NCBI RefSeq assembly: GCF_019925205.1
Contig: NC_083560.1
Span: 68,027,266 to 68,091,265 of the forward strand
Origin: Metopolophium dirhodum
Taxonomy: Eukaryota; Arthropoda; Insecta; Hemiptera; Aphididae
Length of the DNA: 64,000 bases
Direction: 5' to 3'
The notes beneath the pieces are model-generated. The model worked only from the letters and a program-made list of their open reading frames with translations, was not told where the DNA came from and did no database searches. Below are positions 47,191-60,660 of the stretch, in pieces (position 1 is the stretch's first letter; each line of letters opens with the position of its first letter). A program made the position numbers and the translations under genes.

Positions 47191-48279
47191 TGAGTAAAAC
47201 TGGATGATGACTAATTCTAGTATATTATAATTATACTAATACTAATTAGTAATTGTGTTATTAAAAAATTGTAAAGTATGTTTTAAACTTTTAACTAACA
47301 ATAATTAACTGTGAGAATAAATGGTCTGGGGGGTGATGTATGACCTCCTATAATAATTAAGTTTATAAGTATTATGTTGTTTGTACTCTACTGAGTGCAC
47401 TACAGGACATATATTATTATCAATAAATAAAAATAAAAGTAAAAATGTACATTTTCAATAAATACCTATAAGTTTCTAAGCAAATATGATACCGACAAAA
47501 TAATGTTCAGTATATTACAGTATTACAGTTCCAACATGATAATATTGTGGTGGTAATTCAAAACTTCAAACGTATTACGATTACCAAAGTAATAAATCAT
47601 GTTTTAATTTAAGTATGTGACGTCTTTATTATTATACCAACATACGTAGTCAAACACTGATGTAACAAACTTTAACTTTTGCGTGAGGTATGGTGATGTC
47701 AATATTTACTATTATATTTCTTACAATGTTGCCAAAAGAAATCAATAAAAAAACCAGCTGGCAGTGTACGTGTCTACTGAATTAATAAATACTAGTAACT
47801 AGTAAGCAAAAAAAAAAATAGTAACAGTGGTGCTATTATAGCGAACACGGGAGCTAGTAGTGTTTATGTTTTCATTTACATTAAAAGACAGTGAGCAACC
47901 GACCTAAATCAGTTAGCCGTTACAGGTGACCCCCATACATAGATGTGTGGTTGGTAATAAGCATGAGACGTGGCAGACAGCAACATTTGAATTAAAATAT
48001 TGTATGCCCGCGTCAGGATATATAAGGAGTCAAATTTCATACAACAAACAGTTATTCTACTCAGTTTTATCCTGAAACTTTTAAAATATAACACTAAAAA
48101 TCAAATTCAACTTAATGATTACACAAAATGAAATAATATATTTGTAAAAAATAATACTGGATAAATTGACTAACTGTATAAAAAATATGATATGCAAATT
48201 ATAACAAAAATAAAAATTGTTCATAATTAAATAAATTAACACAATAATAATATTGAAGTCTTGTATAAATAGAGATGTT
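47191..48279. other. Spacer downstream of POMT2
   Basis: No gene seen. Short open frames have no recognisable domain. Confidence 0.4.
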
Positions 48280-51200
48280 CTAGAATTCCCAAGAATCAAG
48301 CCAGCGTAATCCAAACATTGTACTATTTTGTTCTGTGGAAACTGGTCCTGACATACCATAAGCAAGAGGAGAGTATAGATAAAAACTGGAAAATACATAA
48401 TACACACTTAAAATAGGTAAATTTAAATTGTTTAATAATAATTACCTATAAATGGCCGATGCATAGATGAGTCCAATGAGTCCATCATAAATTGTTTTCT
48501 GGATAAGGGTTGGCTTGGATGTCTTTATTATTTCCAATAAATAACTGATAGTTACACCTAAGTTGTATCATTTATTACTTTTTATGGTCTATATATTTTT
48601 TTTTATCTTATACTAACCTGTTAACATTGAGCTATATAAAAATGCTGAAAAATAGTGATGGAAGTACAAGACCCTACCCATTGCGTAAAACGGTATATAG
48701 TGTAGTCCCCATCCAATAAATAGCCAGTTACTAGTGGTCAGTAACTGTTGTTTAGAATCTGCAACTATAATTTGAAACATATTTAATTTATATAGAAATG
48801 AAAAATTTAGTTTTATACTCACCAGCTTCGTTTTGATTACTCCTGCGTTTATTGATTATGGCTTTCCAAATTGAAATTAAATTGTACAGTACCATAACCA
48901 CTATATTTCCCCACCATATAACTGGGTTTCCAAGCAAATAAATTTTATAATTGTTACCAGAAAAGAATTGTCCCTGTAATATTATTATTTTATATTATGT
49001 ATTCATAAATATGGAATTGAATGTATAAAATGAAATAAAACCTTATAGTTTATTGGCCATTGCCATGGCTTAGATGTTACTTCTCCTTCCTTTGGTTTAA
49101 GACCAGCATTCCCTTGGAACATAACAGCATGTGATTCAATGAATCTGGCAAAGAAATTTGGGGAATATACTTCAAAACTGACATTTGGAACTAAAATAAA
49201 TAGAAAAATAATATATGAGTGATTGTTTCTTTTTTTACATGGATCAAAATATACAAATTCATTAAATAAATTCTTATGAAATTATATTTTAACTTACGCT
49301 TAGGATTTATGTTATCCTCGACATTCCAATATGAATTTGTATCCCTTAGATTTGGACTGCATGTGACTTCATGCTGTTCAAATGCCCTTAAAATAAAATA
49401 CAAATACAAATAATGTTATATATAAAGAAAAGTACATACTTATAATTTGGGAGCGGATTTAAATGCTTTAGAAAACAAGAAAAATAGGCTATTTGTGTGA
49501 GGCACACTCTGCACACCCGGTTTTTGTGATTGTAAGATTATTACTAAAAGATAGCATTGCTCAATGAAGTATGGTAAATTAACAAAAACAATTTATAGCA
49601 TATTAAAAATAGACTAAGGTAAATAATTACCCTGCACCCATTTATAACCTATCATTTTTGTAATTTTGAAAATAACATTGTTGTATTCCGTGCCACGAGA
49701 GAAGTAAGGCGCTACGCGTATGCAGACTGATGTCAGCGACCATTCTGAGGCCCTATTCCCCCCACTTTACAACATGATACATACTAATAGTATTACTATA
49801 TAACATTGACGGTCGTGATCGTGCAATGGTGACATGTCAAATAGGTGGAGGATGTGCAGATTCAACCTTGATTTTGGTTGGGACACGGGTTACCTCTCTC
49901 GTGGCCCGGAGTATAGCAAACAATTTTATAAACCTTCTCATTCATAATCATTATAATATAATATTTAAATCAAAAAAATAAGTTACCATTTAGGCAATTG
50001 CTTGTTGCTTGTTGTGAGTACACAATGTTGAAGAACATGAACTAATTTGATTTTACTTGTTACAGCTGAGACAACATTACCATCTGAACCACCATCGACA
50101 AATACTTTCCAAACATCATTGTAATCACCAGTACCATTCTAAAAGAATATTATTGAGAATTAGTAATTATTATATACTTTTATCAAAATATTATGAACCA
50201 TACAACTTATATTAATAACTAATACATTACTTTTTTCTACTCAAATATAAAAATATTGTTTTTAGTGGTATTACACTATTACCTCTCCATAACCGGTGAC
50301 TTGATAATGTTTTTTTGTTATCGGAGCCGGTTCACGGTGTGAATGTAAATTTCGCCTAGTTGGTACATGTTCCAGTCTAATCATATCTCCGTGTTTTATA
50401 TATCTTACAGTGTCATTTAAACCTATTTTTTCATCATCATTGTAAAGTTTTACTAACCATCGATTGTTTTCGTCCTTATGCGCATAAGTAGTAATCTAAA
50501 TGAAAAAAAATAAAAAATCTATTATGTATGCACAATTCCATTAAATGTAATACAATCATAGACCATTTGAGTTTATAAAGCAATATTCAGAATCAAAAAT
50601 TAATAACAGATAAGTAATCATGCATAAGTAAAAACATTCTTAATTATTACATTAACTTAAAAACGTCGTATACTTTTTTGTGATTAATTTTAATGTTTGT
50701 AATACAGGTTTACATACTACACAAAATTGAACTCATGACACATTAACCAATAATCATTATGCTATGATTTATTTAGTAACCACAAAAATATTATTAATGA
50801 CTACTTTAAGGTTATTGCGTGTATTATACTTATCAAGGACTATGGTTAGTAACATGAACTATAATATGCTACATCACTCGCCTACTATGTTGTTTCCCAT
50901 TTACCATAGATGATAATATTATATAAATATTATACTCATTTAAACTATGATATTATAATATAATTTCCAAATGTCCAACAAGTTCTAGGACTAAATCAGA
51001 TTAAATGAAAAAATAAACTTTTAACTTATGTCTCAAAATGCATTAACTTATTTAGTATTTTAGTCTCTCCCCTCTCAAAAGAAGTTCCAGACTATTTAAA
51101 GTCTCACTTCCATACCTAACCTATAGTTATAATATTAATTAAACTTCTTCTTACCTGTTGTTGTTTGGCCCCAACATTCTCTGGATAAAGATGCCAATGT

Positions 51201-53853
51201 GAATGTAAATATCCTCCACCGGTTCTATGATTTTTTAATGTTACTATTGCCCCAAATGATACATCTAAAATATTATAAAATCAAAATAATATTAACTTCA
51301 TTCATTTAAAAAATAAATATATTTATGTACACAACCTTTTGGCATACTAGCATTGTGTAATGAATTTCCTTGTAATTTTGATTGAAAAGCAGAACTATAG
51401 AATCCATCGCCATTACCACTTTTATTGAGGATAAATAGATGTATGTAAAAAAATCCAACATACACTAGTATTGGTAAAATTATAAGACAGACAAACCTTG
51501 CTACAAAATGTTTCACAGTATAACTCTAAATTTAAAAAAAATAATAATTATGTTAAGTATGATATAATACATTCAATATATTTTTATATATTACTATTGG
51601 CTTTGAAAGTTTTCCAAGTATAAACCATAAATCAACTATTGTCATCAATCCAATAAATGTTACTTGAAATAATCCAACAAACTTAACACATACACAACAG
51701 GCCATGGTTACACCAGTAAATATTAACCAAAACCACCAATTAACTCTAAATTCACTAGAATTATTGAAGATAAAGAAATTAATGATGACAAAAAACAAAA
51801 ATTTTGAAAAAACAAAATTAATATAAAATTTAACATACGATAAAGCAGCGGACCGGAATTTGCAAATCCCTACAAATGATGCCAACATAAAGAACAACAG
51901 TATGGGATCGAGCAAAATATATTGAGTTAATGTTAATGTTCCAACGTCTGGAAAAATAAAATAAATTTTTTAATGGGCTTTAACAATACATTCTATTATA
52001 GATAGGTACATTCAATTTAAAACATTTTTTTTTTTAGTAAATTATACTTACCAAATAATACTAAAGAAGCTGATAAAGTTGCCGCATTTAATGAATGTGT
52101 CATTTCCCAAATAGATATAAACGTGAATGGTATTAAAGCTCCACCTAAAATTGTACAAAACTGAAAATAGCGTATTTATTTAATATTATATAAATGATAG
52201 GTAAATAGTTTATTTTTATTTCTATAAATGTTTATAAACCTCTCGCATTCCAACGTAATTGACTCCTTCATACTTGTCTCCTGGTTTTTCAAATGGAAAA
52301 CTACCATTATATCCAGTTAAAACTCCGGATAAAGCTATCAACATCTATACATTTTTAAATTAATTTTAGGTATAGTATATGAATTGTACAATAAAATTGC
52401 CACTTACCTTGCCCAATGGAGGATGCACATCAAAAAAAAAAGTTCTATTTATGTACCAACTTCCCATTTTTCCAAAATGTGTTTCATCCCAACTAAATAA
52501 TTTAAATAATAAGCAATGACAATATTTAACAGAAAATAGAAGTACATACCAGACATGATCTGGCTCGTTCACTTTATGTAATCGAGTCCCAAATGAAAGA
52601 ACTGTTAATAGTATAAGCACTATCCACCATTTTGAATCCCTAAAATTAAAAATAATATTTAGATTAATAAAATTATGTATCATTTAGGTATGACATAAAT
52701 AACAATGCTACAACATAATAAATTTATAAATATTTAATTATAATATTTTTAATTTTAAAAATGTGTATGGGTATCTAAGTCTATAAGTAATATTTTGTAA
52801 TACTATAAGAATACAAAAATATTTATATTCAAATATGTAATATAATAATTTTAAAACTATGAGGTATCTATGAACTAGTTATCATGTATCATGGGCTACA
52901 AGGAAACGCATAACCATTAACTAATTGCTTGCATTTTGTACCTATTTGTTTATTTTTAGTTTTTACTTAATATTGTTGGATTCCAACATGATAATAATTA
53001 AATAGTATGCATCTATTTTATTATTAACAAATTTTTAATTTAAATTTTATGTTTTTGTTAATCATATCTTGATATATAATTATGTTTTTTTCTGTCAAAT
53101 TATTTTATTTATAACTCCTACTCATAACACAGCCATAGGCTATAATGAGTAGATCAATACTGTTATTGTTATTTATAATATTGTAGTAATCTTCTGTTAT
53201 TGGTGAAATAAATAAATACATTTCAGCAATATCAAACACTAATTTTAATTACCTGAATCTGATTTTTCTATAATAATAATTAAAATTGATGTGATAAACT
53301 GCTTATACGTTATCATTACAAAAAAAATTTGAGTTATATTAAATATCTACATTAAAAAACTATACATATGAACATAATATCGAACTTTAATGTTGATAGA
53401 TGTCATTTCATTTTAGAAATGTGATAAGTTGTGCACCAAATTCCAGTACAGCTTATAATCAAGAACATAATATAAGTTTACATATATTATAAATTAACTT
53501 TGGTTCCAACCATACACAGTCAAGGCGTTATTGGTACTTACTATTGTAATAACAAAAACTTACTATTACCTACGCACAATTATTCATTCTTTTATGTGAT
53601 ACGTTCTGTGTAAAAAATGTTGTTGAACAATTTTAGATAGGTACTTACATACACCTATATTTTAAAACCTTTTAAGTTTTCGTTAAACAAATAAGTTAAT
53701 CTATCGGTGAACGACACAATAAGTAAAATGAAAGCCGGGCCATCAGACAATATACAACCAATTATGACAAACATTAGTAAAATTTGGTACTTACCCTTTG
53801 GATTCATCTGTTTGCATTGAATGAACTGCCTTTTTTGTCGCAGGTGGTGTCAT
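48280..53853 (-). CDS. POMT2: Protein O-mannosyltransferase 2 (POMT2; Drosophila twisted)
   Basis: Seventeen exons on the minus strand: 53853-53795, 52639-52550, 52492-52408, 52344-52240, 52160-52052, 51947-51839, 51754-51595, 51525-51336, 51264-51155, 50495-50283, 50138-49987, 49386-49298, 49190-49042, 48973-48823, 48758-48618, 48557-48446, 48385-48280. All phases close, giving 709 residues. With POMT1 it forms the ER-membrane enzyme that attaches mannose from dolichyl-phosphate to Ser/Thr, for example on dystroglycan. DETHFGKMGSWYINRTFFFD (from residue 52) is the luminal catalytic loop with the key Asp-Glu. GDKYEGVNYVGMREF follows. Luminal MIR-type repeats span about 303-490 (YLHSHWHLYPE, NLHSHREPAP, HYQVTGYG). 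C-terminal helices end GLRWLDSWEF. YINRTFFFDVHPPLGK and the C terminus favour POMT2 over POMT1. The N-terminal tail is short. Confidence 0.93.
49688..49909. mobile_element. Probable MITE in POMT2 intron 11
   Basis: The ends are inverted: CCGTGCCACGAGAGAAGTAA at left, and the reverse complement of TTACCTCTCTCGTGGCCCGG at right, with three mismatches. The enclosed 222 bases are less AT-rich than the surrounding intron. GTATT and GTATA flank the ends, so the target duplication is unclear. Confidence 0.65.
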
Positions 53854-54240
53854 GGTTTATAAGACACAAACTATATTATTTATAAGATTAACTACGATAT
53901 TGTTTAAGTTCTAAATAATGTTAACATTTTAAACGATAGGTATGAATTATAGTCAATCGTGACACAATATAAAATAATCCTTATAAATAATATAATATAC
54001 AAATTACAAGTAGACAAGTAGACTTAGATAATCAAGCGCCTACAATCTTCATGTCAACATTTTAAAATCGTCGCTTATCACACATCTTGTGATAACGTCA
54101 TAACGGTACATTGTGAAACGTCACTGGGTATCACCTCAGATTACAATACGTCATACGAAAATATTGTAGTTCATAATATTACAATTTACAGCCTGTTGTA
54201 CAAATTCGTACAGGTCTGAATTCTGGATACATTGGGTTCA
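53854..54240. promoter_or_regulatory. Region upstream of POMT2
   Basis: This holds the 5' UTR and presumably the promoter of POMT2. No specific element could be identified. CATCTTGTGATAACGTCATAACG and ACGTCATACG near 54080-54160 contain CGTCA-type half-sites, noted without strong claim. Confidence 0.3.
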
Positions 54241-54247
54241 TGGGGTT

Positions 54248-54580
54248 TGAACCCCCCCCAATCAGCTGTATTTTTCTTTCACTATTTCATATGCATATTA
54301 CAATTTAATATTTTTTTACCAACAATTTCACGATTATTGATTAAGTGATTAAATTAATATAATAAAAAATAAATGAATGTATTGAAAACAAATAACCGTA
54401 GATACTTGAACCCCCCCCCCCCCCCCCATCGGCTGTATTTTTTTTTCACTATTTCATATGCATATTACAAATTAATATTTTTTTACCAACAATTTCACGA
54501 TTATTGATTAAGTGATTAAATTAATATAATAAATAAAAATAAATTAATGTATTGAAAACAAATAACCGTAGATACTTGAA
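54248..54580 (+). repeat. Tandem duplication of about 160 bp
   Basis: Two units, 54248-54406 and 54407-54580, both start TGAA plus a C-run, continue through CACTATTTCATATGCATATT and CAATTTCACGATTATTGATT, and end ACCGTAGATACTTGAA. They differ by a few bases and by the C-run length, which suggests recent unequal exchange or slippage. Confidence 0.85.
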
Positions 54581-55165
54581 ATTTTCCTTGGTTGTTTATA
54601 TTAGCATTTTCTATAAACGATAAAATGTATTATTAATATTATTTGGATTTATTTTGAACTGTTTACGGACATTTTCGGTTTCCAATTTTGTTTATTTTTT
54701 TCTATGAATGTCAATACAATTGTATATGTTCTGTAAAAAATCTTGAAAATTTAATACAAAGCTCTTAATATATTGTTACAATGACATTTGAAAAATATTA
54801 AAAATCCATAGGCACAATTTATCAAATGTTTATTTTATCAATTCCTATATATGTTTACGGACATTTTCGGTTTCCAATTTTGTTTATTTTTTTCTATGAA
54901 TGTCAATACAATTGTATATGTTCTGTAAAAAATCTTGAAAATTTAATACAAAGCTCTTAATATATTGTTACAATGACATTTGAAAAATATTAAAAATCCA
55001 TAGGCACAATTTATCAAATGTTTATTTTATGGCTATACTTGATAAAATTTTCCAAATATTTTGAATTGTTTTGAGCTGTTTACAGACAATTTCAAATTTC
55101 AAATTTTTTAGTTTTTTTTCTATAAAAATTAATAAAATTTTATTTGTAGTCCAAAAAGCAAGTCT
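54550..55165 (+). repeat. Interspersed AT-rich repeat, family A, with an exact internal duplication
   Basis: Middle part of family A (ACTGTTTACGGACATTTTCG, TTAATACAAAGCTCTTAATA). The 179 bases at 54660-54838 recur at 54852-55030 with no difference that I could see, separated by 13 bases. The copy ends near 55165, where a different decayed element begins. Confidence 0.75.
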
Positions 55166-58100
55166 GGGCATTAACAAGTTGATAAGTTAAAGTTAAGTTA
55201 CTTTTAACTAAGTTAATTAACGAGTTACTTTTTTCTTATGTTATTCAGTAACTTACGAGTTAATTCATTTTATTGCCACGTTAAGTAACTTTTTTTCCTA
55301 AGCCACAGGTTTAAAATAAATTCAATTTTGTAAAAATTAATTTTATAAAAAAAGAATCAGAAATATTAAATATATTAATTGGTAAATAATAATTTATAAC
55401 AATAGTTATTATATTGCATACTCACAGAAAATATTATATAACTATATTATAGGCGGAAATGTTATAAGGGAGTGTTAATATTACTTTCTTACAATATTGT
55501 ATCGTACCTATTGTTTGAAATTTTGAATAAAAATATGGATAACTTTAAACTGTTAACTTAGCTAATAGTGACACATCTCATTCAAAATGGAGTCATTTAA
55601 ATAAATATTTTAAAGAAACGTCGCGGGCCGCGATAACAGGCCGCGGGCCTATGTACAGATAAGTTTATATTATAAGTATAACAAGTATACAAATCAAAAA
55701 AGTACAGGTTCATAAAAAATTAATTTAAAAAGAAAAAGATTTATTCTTGTTGGCGATGCACAATATCCTATAAATTACGGTAAAGGGAATGGATAGAGAT
55801 TATGGACTGAAACTTGAAAATATTGTGTTTTGAAATGTTTAGTAAATTATTATGGTTTTATAATGATTATTAAAGTATGAATGTTAAAAAGCTTAGGTTT
55901 TGGTTGCATTATTTTACTTTTGATATTCATATGATATACCAAATACAGCTCACTATAGGTACTGACAACTAAAATGGTAAAATACATAATAACATACAAT
56001 TTGTAAAAATTTTGACTATGGGGGGTGTGGGGGGCAGACCCCTTCACTATTGAATTTTAGTAAATTTTCAGAACCCACCCCATAGAAAATTCCTGAGAAC
56101 GCCACTGGTGGACAGCCACCCTATATTTCTAATGATATTTATATATATTATAATTAATATTTTTTTTCCTTTTTGTGACCGACATCGCCTTTACTAACAG
56201 TAAAAATGCGTCAATTTTAAACTTTGGGTGTGGTTTCCTGTAGAAAATTGGATAAAGTTCTAGTAAATACTTAATACCCAGTACATTTAAAAATAATAAA
56301 ATTAGGTAAAACGGGAATTTTCAACAATATCATATTAGCATTCTCCTACTAGGTAGGTAGTAATTATATAGACAGCATATAATTTGTTTTATGTTTTGAA
56401 CCTGCCTACATTCACAATAAGTGGTGTATCTAACATTTTTCATTTATGTAAAAGAAAATTAATTTTCCCTGTTCTTTTCTGATTTGGTTTAATGCAGTCA
56501 GAGGCGGAACTTAATAATAAGGGGCCCATGTGAAAATTTCTAGACCGGGGCTCTAACCTACAAGCAAGAATAAGATACAGTCATACATTATTGTAACTCT
56601 AAAAAATATTGTTTTCTCACATGAATAGTTAATAATTATTAGTTATAAATTATACACAGGTTTTACACAGGTTTCTCACATGGGTACTCGTAATTCGAAT
56701 TCTCCAAACTTAAAAGAGTAAAGACATTATTATTTAGTGTTATTATATTATTGTAGCTGTCCCACCCGACGTTGTCCAGGCCAAAGATTTGTATTTTTAA
56801 TAAATATATTTGTATTAAGCTATTGTTGAATACGCCGATCACGGACGTACTAAAAAAAAACAAACGAATAGTAATATAAGCACTTCATTATACTCGGATG
56901 CCCATGCAGTGGTGTAATCGATTTTGAGCTATAAATTGTTTCTAAGTAGGTACAATTGGTTCAGATGATTATTTTGTATTACCTTTTTTAGCAATGTTTT
57001 CATTATTAAATGGAATTGTGGAAATTTTTGAAAAATCTAAGCTTAATGATTTACACATTTTATAATGAATTGTTGTTTCTTGTACAAATCTAATAAAATA
57101 ATCAAGGATAGTGCTTAAATGTTAGTAGAAGTAGATTTTAAAGAATCTATTAACATTTCCCCAAAAGAAAAATATTTAAAACAGGTACAACTTAATGAGC
57201 ACAAAAATAGGTACACCATAGTTTTTTTAACGTGGTATAATTTATCTTTTAATAAATGGAAAAAGTATAATCTCTTAAGTGCAAACAAAAAAAAAATAAT
57301 AATTACCCATATATTATAATAATTATGACTAAAAATAATAGAAAAAGATTATCTGAAAACCGTAAAAAATGTAGTACTAAAAAGCAGTTTTAAAAAACGT
57401 AATATAAATATGAAATTTATAGCGCCATCTAGTTAATTATTTTATAATACATGTTGAATTATGATTTAATATTCTAGAAATCATATCATTATTATTATTT
57501 AGGCATAGATACTAAATAATAATTTAAAACCTGTTTAATTGTACACATAAGACATAACTATATTATACTTATATAATATAGTATTGTTTAATATGTCATA
57601 ATATGTGTTATTATATAATTCGTAACGTCCGGAATTTTAATCCTACTAAATCCCTAATAACTATCCCACATTCTCCATGTTAACACAATAAGGATTTTAT
57701 GGATTCCGCCGTTTTAATATCAATTCCTCCGGATTTTTGTTTATGTTGATTCCACCGACTATCGATTCCGCCGGTTATTTATTTATGTTGATTCCGCCGA
57801 CTGTTTATTAACAATAACCGACGCATCATATTATTCAGAATTTTTTTAACAGTCTAGGGTTATAGTGTACACTTAGTTTGCCATAATAGTTTAAAGTAAG
57901 CTTTATTCAAATAAAAACATTTCAAAGAACAATTCAAACATTGTCGTCCATAACGGATAATATTTATTAAATTAATAATAAAATAATATAACTCAAATAT
58001 CTAGTGATAATTATTTTTACAAACTGAAGTAAAATTGTCATATTTTTAAATAGAGTTTGTAAGAATTCTGGCTTCTTACCGCCAGAAAACTACCCAGGAG

Positions 58101-58622
58101 GGGAACACTCGACACGTGACCTACGAGTCGCACCACGTGTAGGCCCTAAGGCCAAATCGGTGGAACTCGTAGGTTTTAAACACGCATCAGCAAACGAATG
58201 CTGAAGATTTATATGAAAGGGGAAAGGTTACACTAAATAAAATAATAACATGAGATTTGGGTTTCGGGTAATCAATTAATCTGTATTTTGACGTTATAAG
58301 AGAAATAATAATAATTTAGCCTTATCATAAGAATAATAATAATATTTTTTGGCGTTGTACATGATGACATACCTACTTTTGACATTAGGTATAGGAAAAA
58401 TAATAATTGGGTGAATATTAACAAAAATATTGGTATCACGGTAAGTGAATAATTTATAGTTTGGCATATAAGAAATATTATAATTGTGGCACATGGCACA
58501 TGTTTACATCAAATTTCTGCTCTACAGCCGGAGCAAAAGTATTTTCTTCGTGTTCATTGACTTATGCATGCGCCTATGGGTGTTAGAACATTTCTAAGAA
58601 TCTTAGTACGATAAATATTGGG
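55166..58622. other. Repeat-rich spacer without genes
   Basis: This contains another decayed family A piece at about 56150-56410 and fragments with C- or G-run ends (55620, 56020, 56520) that look like MITE ends. It also has GATTCCGCCG-type repeats at 57700-57810, and a GC-richer patch at 58070-58170 with two CACGTG sites. No reading frame longer than about 75 codons has a recognisable domain. Confidence 0.45.
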
Positions 58623-59224
58623 CGAATGTAAGCGCCTTGACGAGAGTAGCAGGTACAAAAAATGCATACGTTAGTTCCTTTAAATCCACGATGGAAAAAG
58701 GTACAAATGTAAGTTATTACACGGTAAAAACCAGGTACGTACATTAACCTAACCTACACGGCGGAAAAGGTTTAATATGTATAATATTATACACAATTAA
58801 ATATATTTAAAAAAAAATATAATATGATGATTAAGAAATATAATAAAAATCGTTATAGGGTGTTTTCACAAATTAATATAATATAAATAGCTTCTTTTTC
58901 GGAGTATTATTTACTGATTTTTTGTTTTTCGTTACTAATTGTGGTTACGATTGTGTAAATACGATTATGTTAAATTTTTAAGTTATAGTAATACACCTCA
59001 TAAAATATAAAATTTCGCACTATGAGATTTTTATTATATTTTTTAATCATCATGTATTTATTTTTTTGAATTCGTATATACATATTTAACCTTTTCCGCC
59101 GTGCAGGAACTAACATACGTGCCTACCTGGTTTTTACCGTGTGGGAACTTACATAATATGTCCGTGTAGAAACTAACGTATGTAATTGTTTACCTGCTAC
59201 TCTCGTGTAGGAACTTACTATTCG
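58623..59224. mobile_element. Long terminal-inverted-repeat element (about 600 bp)
   Basis: The two arms, about 150 bases each, are inverted and diverged. CGAATGTAAG then ACGAGAGTAGCAGGTA at left matches the reverse of TACCTGCTACTCTCGT near 59202 at right. CACGGTAAAAACCAGGTA and CACGGCGGAAAAGGTT pair with TACCTGGTTTTTACCGTG and AACCTTTTCCGCCGTG. The centre is AT-rich with no frame. The target duplication is not evident. Confidence 0.8.
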
Positions 59225-59439
59225 GTAATCCCCTAAATATCACGACAATACAAAATAAATCGTAAATCCGGCACATACTAATGTTCGTTTACTTCTCACA
59301 CATTGACACAGCTAAAATGTACATGTAATATTAAATGCCTAAACATAGATACTCCTTAAAACATGTTATACCCCTTTAAAAGGTTATTAATGTTATTAAA
59401 TAACGTTGGGTACCCAAAATTTAAAATTCCCAGTACTCA

Positions 59440-60660
59440 GTAGTTTTCCAAAAAGCCGGGATAAACAAAAAAAAAATTAAGGAAAGTCAACAATTTTTAC
59501 GTAATTAGGTTTCCGACAAAATCGAGTTTTTGGTTTTTGGTGTAATTTTAAAACAAATAAATGTAGGTACATGCAATTTTCACTGAATGTTTAATAGCAT
59601 TTTCTATACAAAATACAATTTTCAAAATATTTTGACTTGTTTTGAGCTGTTTATGGACATTATTAGTTTCCAATGTTTTTAAGGTCCATTTCCCCAGACC
59701 CGCCTTAATGGAATTTCAAACTTCTTTTTTTTCATTCGATTGTGCTGCGTTAGTGCCATGTACTTAAAATGTTTTTTTTATAACAGATCAATTGTATTTT
59801 AGAACATTACAATTAAGAAAACAGAATCGTTTCCTTATGACATTATATCATTGAATTCTAATTTAACACCATCCATTGCAATGACCCACTTGTACCCTAC
59901 TATACAGGCATACAGCAGAAAAAAACCCATTTGCGCACCTTTTTTTTAGTTTTGTTTTCTATAAATGTCAATAAATTTTTTTTCGTTGTGTAAATGTTTG
60001 AAAATTTAATATAAGGTTTCACGTGAGTAAGTTATTTTGCAACCGAAATATCTAAAAAAAATAAATACACAAGTTTTTTTTAATAAATTATAGTTATTTT
60101 ATGTTCAATTAGGACGAAATTAGATACTTAAACAAAGAAGAACAATTTTAGTTTTGTGTATTATTTTTAAATATTATTTGTGAATACTTCAAGCATCTAA
60201 AGTATATTTATTATATACAAGTATAATAATAAGCAAATAGTAATAATTCAACTTACCCGGGTACCGTATTGATAGTAATAATATGAATATAATATAAAAT
60301 ATTCTAGGTAGGCTGACAAACCATCTCCACTCAGAATCGTTTTTCGTGTACAATACTACAATGATGTTAGATCATTAAATTCAAATTTAACACCATCCAT
60401 TACAGAGATCCACTTGAAACCTATTGTACAGCAGAGTGACCATAGACGCAACTAGACCTCTAAAACGCGGGGTGCTATAATATTTCATATTTTAAAAATA
60501 TACAATTTATGGTATTTCAATATAATAATAATATAGTTAGACCTAAAAAACAAGGGGTGCTAAATTAGAACTTGGGGGGTGCTAAAAACCCTTTTACATC
60601 CCCCTAGTTGCGCCAATGAGAGTGACACCCACTTGCCCGTTTTTTTTTTTTTTTTGATCT
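59440..60660 (+). repeat. Interspersed AT-rich repeat, family A, with 3' end and a MITE inside
   Basis: From AGTAGTTTTCCAAAAAGCCG to a T-run at about 60640-60655. It carries the 3' block CTCAGAATCGTTTTTCGTGT followed by AACACCATCCATTACAGA and TACAGCAGAGTGAC. That block is split by the MITE at 60441, after which ACCCACTTGCCCG completes it. A partial second copy of the 3' block (AGAATCGTTTCCTTATGACA, then AACACCATCCATTGCAATG) lies at 59820-59940. Confidence 0.7.
60441..60618. mobile_element. hAT-type MITE with 8-bp target duplication
   Basis: A 178-bp element starts CATAGACGCAACTAG and ends CTAGTTGCGCCAATG. AGAGTGAC flanks it at 60433-60440 and 60619-60626. Its ends match the insert at 18283-18486, so this is a second copy of that family. 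The host is the 3' end of a family A repeat. Confidence 0.92.

Noticed and set aside
48081..48407. A 108-codon minus-strand frame overlapping the POMT2 end
   Set aside because: It overlaps the last POMT2 exon in another frame and is extremely rich in I, L, F and Y, as expected from AT-rich noise.
54400..54427. Possible telomere-like or G-quadruplex array from the C-run
   Set aside because: A single homopolymer of C at a tandem-duplication junction, not a repeated telomere unit.
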